A stretch of 64,000 nucleotides of DNA from Halocaridina rubra. Its lineage: Eukaryota; Arthropoda; Malacostraca; Decapoda; Atyidae. This document shows positions 48,350-64,000 of this stretch, one piece after another. The notes under the pieces are model-generated. The model did no database searches, was not told the origin of the DNA, and saw only the letters and a list, made by a program, of their open reading frames with translations. The translations under genes were made by a program, and so were the position numbers. The DNA lies in contig JAXCGZ010000057.1 of NCBI GenBank assembly GCA_037179515.1, positions 112,001-176,000 on the forward strand, read 5' to 3'. Each line of letters begins with the position of its first letter. Within the stretch, counting starts at the first letter, position 1.

Positions 48350-49450
48350 GGAAGGTGGAGCAGGGTAATTGTCCTTGCCTCTGAACTGCTGAGGTTTAGG
48401 TCTTACCGAGTCGTCCTTCTTGAGTGTGGGTGCATGGCTGTAATAAGGCTTAGGAGTGTGAGGAGGATGAGCTGGATGATTGATGTTCTCGGAGAAGGGC
48501 CCTTTTACTTCCTGTTCCTGATATCTCCTATCCGGTGAGAATCTGGCCTGTTACAAGGGTGATGACACTCTGAGGACGAGTCTTGGGATCATCCCGTCTT
48601 GCCCGCATAAGGTCACAGACACATATTCCAGGTTGGTTGTGCTGGAGGTACTCATCCATAGCGGCTGAACTTTTCTCGAAGTCGATCTCATAATTAAGCT
48701 GAGTCCTTACTTATGCAACAACATCACTAGGGAGGTCATTGGCAATTGAATCAAACATCAAGAACGGATGCCATTTCTCATGAGAACACTTTGCAACTTG
48801 CAGCCAATCATATAATAGGGGAGCCTTGCGCTTGCCAAAGGCACTACAGTTTTTCTCCTTCAAGGGAATGTGGAGAGAACTTTTTGCCAACTGAGTGTTA
48901 TTATAAACACTCAATTGGCAAAAAGTTCTGTGAGGCAAGGATTGTTTGTTTAATTTTCTCGTAGTCACTCAGTTGCTCGCAGTCAAATTTACTGACTAGG
49001 GCGAGCAGACAGGGTGGCTTGGAGGCAAGCAGCCAACGAATCTTCTCAGCATCAGTGCCATCATTAGGTGTGGCAAGACTTTTGGAAGAGAGGATGTAAG
49101 TATCGAGCGGTTGCTTGCTGTCGTCCTCGTATGTCCGTTTTGGGGGAACCTCTCTCTATGCAGGTCCCAAATTCTGATTGAAGCCCACCTTTTAGGGATT
49201 CCAGCTTTAATCCGACCAAGAGTAAGCTCATGTTCTCGTTAGGCTTCCTTGCTTTATCGTGGTCACTCGAGCCTGCTCGTGTTTGCGTGTTTTCTTCTTT
49301 AGTCAACTCAGCGTACAGCCAAGTTTCCAAGAGCCCACCAAAGGATCTTCTCTCCGGACATGCCGTATCGCTCACCCAGACCAAACATCGTATCAAGGTA
49401 GCTGTCCCCATTAAATTTTTTTTATGGCCTCCTGTGACTTGACTGGTTTC
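48350..49450 (-). pseudogene. Gypsy-E leader and gag
   Basis: Pieces include ELTKEENTQTRAGSSDHDKA (49320-49230), KFDCEQLSDYEKIK (about 48980), ILASQNF-, KWHPFLMFDSIANDLPSDVV (48780-48720) and MDEYLQHNQPGICVCDLMRA (about 48650). This looks like a gag capsid domain. Frame breaks are numerous and no knuckle is seen. A small inverted repeat (AGAACTTTTTGCCAA and its complement, 48875-48930) lies inside it. Confidence 0.5.
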
Positions 49451-49488
49451 CATGGTGGTTTCCTGTGACTGCCCGTAGCCATGGTAGT

Positions 49489-50121
49489 TTACTGAGCTGC
49501 CAATAATGAAGTGCCAAATGAAATCAACCACAAAAAACATAATTCTATAATAGTAAAAAATAATTGAAAGAACACATAACACCAAGGAGAGAAAAAAAAT
49601 TCATTGCCACAGTTCAAACTTTGACGTAAAGTTGATCCCAAAACCTCACTATGAAAGTAACTCAAAATACAATCAAGTGCAACAGCAGCAAAATATTGCA
49701 AAACTGCATGAAACACTGGTAATACAGGATGGCAGTTGTGCCTGCTTAACAGCAATATGAGGCAGTACTGCGGCATATGAAAGGAATGAGCAACAACGAA
49801 TTTTATAGACAAGCAAACGGTGGAAGAAAATACAAACAAGTAAAATATAGCTTTCGTGTCTGCGCATGAACGCGTATATTGGCAGTACCAACAAATAAAA
49901 TGTCGTAAGAAAAATTCTGGTGTTGCCAAAAGGGCACAGTTCCTATGCAAAATACACCAAAGAAAAGCAGTCAAATTGCACATGTGTCTACTAAAATTGA
50001 AAAAAAAAATTTTTTGAGTGACAACTGAGACACATGAAGGGCTTAGACTAGGCTCAACAAATGACACCAAAGATTTTCTTCCCAATCTTTGAGCAGTCAG
50101 TGCTTGAATATAAAAACTCAA
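49489..50121 (-). other. 210-codon open frame in presumed Gypsy-E 5' LTR
   Basis: A Cys- and Phe-rich open frame with no motif I know. Its position directly upstream (minus sense) of the Gypsy-E leader suggests that it overlaps an LTR. It is probably a chance frame; I would not annotate it as a protein. Confidence 0.25.
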
Positions 50122-50379
50122 ATATAAGAAAAATACTTAATATGCTTATTCCCATTTCCTAAATCCAAAAGCAATATAAACAATTCTAAACACATATCAC
50201 CCTTTAGCAGATAAATAAAACACTAACGCTTTAAACCTCAAATAAATGAAACCTTAATTAACACGTGTTCTTGCCATGAATTTTTTTTTAATTCTGTTAC
50301 CACCTAATCTCATGCAGATTTCCTGAAATTTTCTTTACCACATAGTAAACAAAGAAAATAGTAGTTACCGTAATTAATT
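50122..50379. other. No feature recognised
   Basis: AT-rich sequence between the presumed LTR and a LINE fragment. Confidence 0.4.
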
Positions 50380-51112
50380 TTGAAAATTAGAAAGAAAAAA
50401 ACTGTTGTTGAATCTCTAGCCCTAAGTCATATTAATTACTGCACAACTGTTTGGGGAGCTACCACTAAGGCTCAGATAAACAAAATACAGAAGCTTAATA
50501 GTTTTGCAGTTCGAGTTGCCCTGGGAGGAATAAGAAAATATGACCACATCACACCAGCTCTCAATAAACTTGGGTGGCTGCGGGCAGAAAATAAGGTCGG
50601 TTATGCTATTTATGTTTTTGTATTCAAAATTTTGGACATTCATTATCCTAGCTGGCTATTTGATTTAAAAACAGTCAGGGATATAAGTGAGCTCTTTATT
50701 CACAGAACAAATACAGAAGCAGGTTCAAAGATGATCACTATCAGAGGGCCAACACTCTGGAATAATATCCCAGAGCATCTTAATAATGCATCCTCCTTCA
50801 CAGCCTTCAAAGGCAAACTATATAGTTTTCTTTTGGACAAATAGTTGCTGCTCATTAAGAACTAATTACTCTCATTGTAAGGAAACAAATATGGAAATGA
50901 TGCCGATAATAACGATCCTGTATCTAGTGTCATACTTACTACTTTATTATTAACATAATTGTTAACATTATTATTACAGCATTATTATTTTCTATATGTC
51001 TAACCCTCTTATTTATTAGTTTAATTACATGTCTACTTATAAGTTACTATTAATGATGAATAACCATTATACAAAATGGAAATAAATGTTTGTTTGTTTG
51101 TTTGTTTGTTTG
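50380..51112 (+). pseudogene. LINE C-terminus (CR1/L2-like), 5'-truncated, with 3' tail
   Basis: Open from 50380 to a stop at 50844: VVESLALSHINYCTTVWGAT, INKIQKLNSFAVRVALGGIR, YVFVFKILDIHYPSWLFDLK, MITIRGPTLWNNIPEHLNNA, the end of the pol protein. The 3' UTR ends AATAAATG and (TTTG)n at 51086-51112. It is related to the LINE at the right end of the window, from which it differs in tail sequence. The 5' truncation is typical of LINE insertion. Confidence 0.8.
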
Positions 51113-51284
51113 GTACTCAACGTCTCTTGTGATAAAATTTTGTGCGCAGCCCAAGATTCATTCATTTCAATAATCCGAACCAAAGGTAATAGGGTTTCAT
51201 GTGCAATGTTAAAAAGGAAAATAAAAAATATATCAAAATCAGTTTATCGGTTCGGGTACCTGTTCGGGTGCCAATTTGTATTGT
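51113..51284. other. No feature recognised
   Basis: Short spacer. It contains a near-duplicate GGTTCGGGTACC / GTTCGGGTGCC but nothing I can name. Confidence 0.4.
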
Positions 51285-53356
51285 GGGAAGGTTGTTGAGT
51301 TTCTGTTTTACTAAGAGGACAAAGTACTGAACTCGGTTAAGAGCTCAAAAGTAGACAGGTCAGATTCAACTTTCTTTTAAATTTGGAAATGGAATGACAC
51401 ATTAAAAAAGAACTGAATTAAATTTTGGAAAGCTGGAACAAATTTAAAATTTAAATTTATGGAATGTTACCTTGAATCCCTAAGGTGGTGAGCACGATTT
51501 TGATTCCCAGCACCACAGACGGATGCCAAGACTTTGGCCTCAACTTTACAATCACCTCTGTCACACATGCAGAGTACAATAGAGGACACTGTAATTCCAG
51601 AAGCAGAAACGACACACCGTTAATTATTGGAAAACCGAAGGCACGAGCACACAAGTAATAAGTTTCCAATATTATTCTACTGGATGAATATATATTGGTT
51701 AGTCACAGCTAACCAGAAAAATTTACGCTACCATAAGAGCACACAAAACCATTAATTATTTTCCGGCATTAGCATAAAACAATTTATTCACGATAAATGC
51801 AGAATAAACTCGACAAATACAGTATTTATACCTTAAATTGTGGGTAACCACAAAGGTTTGCAATGCCAAAAGGGCAAAATTACTTATTAATTATTTGCAA
51901 TTTATATGGTAAATCACTTTATTTAGCAAGAAATATTTCCAGTGCAAATAGAGCAAAAACCACATTTTAGAGTATTTGCAACTTATAAGTCAAAATAATT
52001 TTTTTCCAATATATGAAGAATCAGCAAGATAAATAAAGTATGTATTCATTAAATTTTGGTTAACAAGAAACATTTGCAATGCCAACAGTGTAAAATTACT
52101 TAATAATAATTTGAACTTTATGGCATAAAACACTTTAGTTAAATTGCAAATTGTTTGCAATTTATATAGTAAATCACTTTATTAACAAGTTTTGACGTAA
52201 AACACTTTATTTACAATGATACAAAGGGGTGAAATGAAATTAGAATTCTTTAGGTAAAAGGGATAGATTTTTACAAGTTGATAAGAAATCTTCAGAGGAT
52301 GAGATATTGGTTTGGCACATTCAGTGAATGAAATTTCTTATCAATGTATATCAGTGGTAATTTCCAGGTCAAGGAATCAAGATTGGGAAATAAGATTCCA
52401 GTTATGCAATCTACAAAAATTCATTTTGTATGGGAATGGAATCTGAGAAAATTCTCAGGATTTGACCAGTAAAGGATTTGACCAGTTACGAATTTGACCA
52501 GTTTTTCGAATTCCCAATCTGCTTGACCAATGAGCTTTACCATACACTATCTCTCGCCTTGTTTGTGCCAGATGAATTCCTGGGAAGACGTCACGTAAAT
52601 AAGGTTTGAATTAAGCTTGACTGCTGAGGCAAGATCTTGCCTCTGGGATGTTTAGCCGCCAAATGAGGACGATTCAATGTCCCTCTTGGTGTCGTCATCA
52701 TTCGGACCATATAGTAAATATATTCAGAGCGGTAACTGATCATATAATATTCAAAGGCTATTGTAATGGCAGTCCCTGGCAAGCAATGATGGCAGAGATG
52801 CAAGGGAGATGCAATATTTTAGGTGCAACAAGTGGAAGTAAATAAAAAAAAGCGAGAAATATCATGGGCAAAATAGGTTGCTGGTGAATAATATCTAGAA
52901 CGTTCTTTATTAAATAATAAAGAAGCTACTGAAATGTATCTAGACAGGCTAATGACATACCAGCAGATTCAAATTTATAACAAAATTATCAGCAAGAGCA
53001 ATTTTTATAATATAAAAGAATTATCAGCAAGAGCTCTTTTATCTTTAGAAAATTGTGTAAAAAACGTATTTACAAGATACGTCATCATTCCGTCATTACT
53101 ACACGAGAGAAAACAGAAAACAAAGAAATAGAAGGGAGATTTTTATATTGGGATCATGCTTTCTACACTTACAAAAACATTAAATAAGATATACTTTAAA
53201 TTACCAATAAGCTGAAGTATAAACTGCAAATAATCATAATCTGCAAAAGGCAAGAAATGAGAATTTCTTTTAGTAAAAAAAATAAAAGACAGTTAACAGA
53301 CAATAGAATCACTTATAAGGCATCTATAAAGACCACTGGTGACTTGGAGCGAAACA
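51285..53356 (+). repeat. 2-kb repeat family, copy 2 (uninterrupted)
   Basis: It corresponds to 36915-37511 plus 40206-41126 and holds, in addition, about 250 bp (52140-52392) deleted from copy 1. It starts near GTTGTTGAGTTTCTG and ends after CTGGTGACTTGGAGCGAAAC. The internal sequence is noncoding, with short repeated motifs (GTAAATCACTTTATT, CATTTGCAATGCCAA). It could be a long LTR or a non-autonomous element. Confidence 0.75.
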
Positions 53357-54289
53357 CCTATAAAGACCTGAATCAACAAAATTCTACTACATAAGGTGAC
53401 TTCAGTGTTATTATGAGGGCTGAGAGATTCTTCTAAGGGAAAAGAACAAATGAACAACAAAATTTGGGATCCGCCACTGGAACATATCATACTATCATAA
53501 AAGTGAACAATTCTTATAAAAAAAACGTGACACGCAAGACATAAAAGGGATGTGATCAAATTCAAATTTCAAGAAAATTAAAATCACTATTAAATATCGG
53601 AGAATATGATGAATATATTGGTGACCCCAACCCATGGACTTAATCCGTTCCAAAATAAATGTGGTCCTGGGTTGGAATGATCATGGGTTGGGTTTGAGGT
53701 TCCCATTGAAAAGCATGTAAAGCCAATTAATCCATTCCAGGTCACCACAAATATTTCTTTTAATTTTTTTCGAGTCATGAAAAACAAGATATATAATACA
53801 GGTTATAAGCAATATACTCTGTAAAAGGATAATAACAATAATTAAAGAAAATAAAATTGATAATAGAAATACAGTACTGTATTTACCTTTGTGGATGATT
53901 GTTGCTGGCATACATGGATGGTGTTGGATGGTGTTTATCTCTCTTTTCTCTTTTGGAAGCTGCTTCCCTTCCTACTTTTATAAGGAAATGATTCAAAGAA
54001 ATTTAATTATTAAGTAATTTTTTTCTAAAAATGTTCATTGCAATAGTCATATACCATACTCACTACTCTATTACCCACAGATTTATCTGGGTGATGATTC
54101 TCAGTAAAAGCCTGCACATCATTCCACTTACTAAATATTTCTTTAAATTCTTCACAGGACACCTTTACCCTCTCATCCCCTTCCTCCTGTGACTGCTCCA
54201 ACCTGTTCACGTTGCAGCTAAATTAATTTTTCCATGGTAAGTTCTCTGTGGTCCTCCACTAGCTCCTCCACATCCTACTCATTGCTCTA
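53357..54289. other. No gene; possible small degenerate repeat at about 53622-53755
   Basis: Around 53622-53755 the sequence has a loosely palindromic pair (TGGTGACCCCAACCCATGG... and ...CATTCCAGGTCACCA), with CATGGACTTAATCCGTTCC in the left part. This may be a worn DNA-transposon derivative. Nothing else is supported. Confidence 0.35.
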
Positions 54290-61735
<7,446 letters not shown>

Positions 61736-61781
61736 GACTTTATTTCCAACATACATTGGGTATTCAAATATGGGTGTACTA

Positions 61782-62327
61782 TTAAAATTTACAAGTAAAA
61801 TCTTCCTTTAAGAGTAACTTCTTAAGATTATATTTAAAAGTATACACTGAACCAGCATTTTTTAGTTCTCTGGGAAGCTGATTATATAAATGAGGTCCAC
61901 GAATGTTTATATCTCTTGAGCCAATATCAGCTTTAGACCTTCGTACTAATAAATCTTCCCCTTGACGGGTAGTTAACCCGGTAACTGAGCTTACTGTAGA
62001 AAAATTATACAAGCAATCAGGAATATTGTTTCTTAGTATATTAAAAACAAAGGTACATATATCAAAAACATATTTATCTCTAATCTTTATCCATTCTAGA
62101 TCTTTTAAAACAGGAGAGATGTGCTCGTATTTTCTTACATTGCCAACAGCCACTCGTGCTGCAAAGTTTTGTAACTTTTGTATTCTTTGTAATTGAGTCT
62201 TATTTGTACATCCCCAAACTTTGAGACAGTAATTAATTAAACTCATAGCTAAGGACTGGACAATTATTATACGAGTTGATGTTTCAAATGAGTCTTTTAC
62301 CCTATTTAGATATATTAGAGTACCCAT
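61782..62327 (-). CDS. LINE pol, C-terminal segment
   Basis: A 181-codon open stretch with MGTLIYLNRVKDSFETSTRI, MSLINYCLKVWGCTNKTQLQ, IQKLQNFAARVAVGNVRKYE, ICTFVFNILRNNIPDCLYNF and INIRGPHLYNQLPRELKNAG. It is the region after the RT thumb, and its ATG is internal. It joins the segment at 62327-63127 through the A8 run, where a length error of one or two bases (biological or sequencing) breaks the frame. Confidence 0.75.
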   Translation of the reverse strand: MGTLIYLNRVKDSFETSTRIIIVQSLAMSLINYCLKVWGCTNKTQLQRIQKLQNFAARVAVGNVRKYEHISPVLKDLEWIKIRDKYVFDICTFVFNILRNNIPDCLYNFSTVSSVTGLTTRQGEDLLVRRSKADIGSRDINIRGPHLYNQLPRELKNAGSVYTFKYNLKKLLLKEDFTCKF

Positions 62328-63127
62328 TACTTTTTTTTATAAATTTCATCTATATGCATTTCAAAATTCATGTAACGGTCAAAATAGACACCTAGGTTCT
62401 TTACCGAGTTCATTGGCTTAATGATATTACCGTTAAAATTTATATGAAGATTGTCATCAACTTCTGATAATAATTGTCTGGATCCGATAAGAATAGATTG
62501 GGTTTTAGTTTCATTAAGTAACAGACCATTTTTTAGAAAGTAACGTTTAGCCATATACAAAATTTCTTCTGCTCTACGAATAATATTTTCTAAATCATTA
62601 ATTTCTCCTTCAATTAAGATATGAGTATCGTCAGCATATTGAATGACATAACAGTTAGGTAAATATTTTACTAAATCGTTTACATATATTAGAAAAAGTA
62701 TAGGTCCTAGGATCGATCCCTGAGGGACCCCAAACAATACCTTCTTGCGACTTGAAACTACATCATTTATTCTGACTGACTGGTAGCGGTTTTTTAAATA
62801 GTTCTCGAACCAGCTTGGGTCAATGTTCATTTTTTTGCATTTTTCTAATAAGATGGTATGGTGTACACTATCAAAAGCTTTAGAAAGATCGAGTAGTAGT
62901 AGCAATGATATTTTCTTATTATCTATATTTTTGTATATTTCATCTGATATTTTCAATAAGGCAGTTTCAGTTGATAATTTTGGCCTGAAACCGTGTTGAC
63001 TTTTTGCAATAAGTTTATTTTTTTCAAGAAACTCACTTAACTGATTTGCAACAATCTTTTCAAGTATCTTTGATAAAATTGGTAGTAAAGAGATTGGTGA
63101 ATAGTTAGAGACCATCAGGATTTCCAT
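62327..63127 (-). CDS. LINE reverse transcriptase, central segment
   Basis: A 266-codon open stretch: NYSPISLLPILSKILEKIVA, SQHGFRPKLSTETALLKISD, LLLLDLSKAFDSVHHTILLE, VLFGVPQGSILGPILFLIYV, the catalytic CYVIQYADDTHILIEGEI (intact YADD), LLLNETKTQSILIG and NSVKNLGVYFDRYMNFEMHI. All standard RT blocks are present with normal catalytic residues (DLSKAFD, YADD). Reverse transcription primes at the nicked target. Confidence 0.85.
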   Translation of the reverse strand: MEILMVSNYSPISLLPILSKILEKIVANQLSEFLEKNKLIAKSQHGFRPKLSTETALLKISDEIYKNIDNKKISLLLLLDLSKAFDSVHHTILLEKCKKMNIDPSWFENYLKNRYQSVRINDVVSSRKKVLFGVPQGSILGPILFLIYVNDLVKYLPNCYVIQYADDTHILIEGEINDLENIIRRAEEILYMAKRYFLKNGLLLNETKTQSILIGSRQLLSEVDDNLHINFNGNIIKPMNSVKNLGVYFDRYMNFEMHIDEIYKKK

Positions 63128-63680
63128 TTTTAAAACCAGGAATTACATGGGGATTTTTCCATAAATCTGGGTAGATATTGGTAACTATGGAAGTATTGAT
63201 TATTACCGTCAGATAATAAGCTATTACAAATAATGAATCTCTAATAAAACGAAAACAAATTCCATCTGATCCATATGCATTAGAGTCTTTCAGATTTTTT
63301 ATTACTAAGATTACTGTATTACAATCTACTGTAGTAGGGTTAAAGACATCATTACTTCTATTGAATGCACTATGTTCTTGAAGATTAACATTATTATTAT
63401 TATTACTACCATCATCACTATTATCATTACCATTACTACCACCATCATTATTATTTACACCATTATCAACATTTCTATTATTATTACTACTACCATCATC
63501 ATTATTATTACCACCATTACTATTATTGATTTCATTTATTATTTCTTTTTTTGTTTTTTCAAAGGTTTTTTTCCCCACTTCAGCGAAAAAATTATTGAAC
63601 TCTTCTGCTTTAGCACTTACATCTACCTCATCGGGTATAATTGATATGTTACTACTTTTATTACAGTTATTGGAAAGCAT
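63105..63680 (-). CDS. LINE pol, pre-RT linker with Asn/Gly/Asp-rich insert
   Basis: A 191-codon open stretch: EVDVSAKAEEFNNFFAEVGK, then residues about 50-98 almost entirely Asn, Gly, Asp and Ser, then VDCNTVILVIKNLKDSNAYG (RT start), CFRFIRDSLFVIAYYLTVII and IYPDLWKNPHVIPGFKNGNP. A one- or two-base lesion at about 63115 shifts into the next segment. The low-complexity insert comes from an ATT-rich triplet tract at 63385-63530 on the plus strand. Confidence 0.8.
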   Translation of the reverse strand: MLSNNCNKSSNISIIPDEVDVSAKAEEFNNFFAEVGKKTFEKTKKEIINEINNSNGGNNNDDGSSNNNRNVDNGVNNNDGGSNGNDNSDDGSNNNNNVNLQEHSAFNRSNDVFNPTTVDCNTVILVIKNLKDSNAYGSDGICFRFIRDSLFVIAYYLTVIINTSIVTNIYPDLWKNPHVIPGFKNGNPDGL

Positions 63681-64000
63681 GGCTTTAGCAATTTTCCATG
63701 TATCAGAGATATTGCCTTTAGCGTTTTGAAATTCATTTTTGTAATACTCTTTCTTACTGTTACTTAATAATTATTTTACTTGTTTCTTATGCTCTGTAAA
63801 CTTTTCTCTTAAAGGGATATTATCTCTTTGTAGTTTTACTTCATTTTGTAGTTTGTCTCTTTCTTTCATAATGTTTTTTATGTCATCTGTTATCCAAGGA
63901 GCGGGGGGACGAAATATTTCTCTTGTCACGAGTGGTGCACATCGATCTATACATGATGATAAGACACTGGTTAAAATATTTACTTGTGTATTAATATTAT

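Larger units (their letters stand above)
46760..49450 (-). mobile_element. Gypsy-E: LTR retroelement with protease directly followed by integrase
   Basis: In minus order the pieces are a leader and gag (49450-48350), protease (48150-47890), a linker of about 400 bp, and integrase (47690-46760). No RT or RNase H lies between protease and integrase. It is either an internal deletion or a family with integrase upstream of RT (Gmr1-like order). The right-hand neighbour at 49489-50121 may be its 5' LTR. All parts are decayed. Confidence 0.65.

Overview
This window looks like transposon-dense nuclear DNA of an animal. An arthropod, most likely a decapod crustacean, is my inference. The grounds are the AT-rich background, very long (TA)n arrays, several non-LTR retrotransposon lineages (RTE-like, CR1-like, Jockey-like) and Ty3/Gypsy, Tigger and tRNA-SINE remnants of the kind common in decapod genomes. 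I see no bacterial gene organisation, operon, CRISPR array, rRNA or clear free-standing tRNA gene, and no confidently identified complete host gene.

Layout. 0-3 kb: AT-rich DNA. 3-5.65 kb: a gag-like ORF behind a long terminal repeat (LTR), with a related LTR copy inserted in the opposite orientation, which creates a palindrome of about 1.9 kb. 5.65-8.35 kb: a 5'-truncated RTE-like LINE. 8.4-19 kb: low-copy-looking AT-rich DNA with (TA)n arrays, a 68-bp-arm hairpin, a pogo/Tigger-like MITE, and two or three short candidate 3'-terminal exons of an unseen host gene. 19.1-34.5 kb: one CR1-like LINE on the minus strand, cut into pieces by later insertions. These are Gypsy-B (19.5-27.45 kb, which itself contains a truncated Gypsy-C), a tRNA-derived SINE with a compound triplet tail (29.2-29.6 kb), and a plus-strand Gypsy-A (31.15-34.13 kb) with intact LTRs and a 5-bp target duplication. 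34.5-36.9 kb: Jockey-like LINE fragments. 36.9-41.1 kb: a 2-kb repeat interrupted by a decayed Tigger transposon; a second copy without Tigger lies at 51.3-53.4 kb. 41.6-51.1 kb: LINE fragments and two LTR-element fragments facing each other (Gypsy-D plus, Gypsy-E minus). 54.3-61.6 kb: a large array of diverged, A-rich repeat units. 61.6-64 kb: a nearly open LINE entering from the right edge.

Most coding sequence here is decayed retroelement protein. The genes do not form a pathway; they record successive insertions. The most interesting signal is in Gypsy-A. The site where a tRNA primer-binding site should be, one base after the 5' LTR, is instead perfectly complementary over 17 bases to a stretch inside the same LTR. 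That is the arrangement expected of a self-priming (Tf1-type) LTR retrotransposon. Other points of note are the insertion-made LTR palindrome, the 2-kb repeat pair acting as an empty-site control for Tigger, a protease-to-integrase order without reverse transcriptase in Gypsy-E, and the diverged satellite-like block.

Boundaries of decayed elements are by eye and may be off by tens of bases. Clade names are family-level judgements from motifs, not from database searches.
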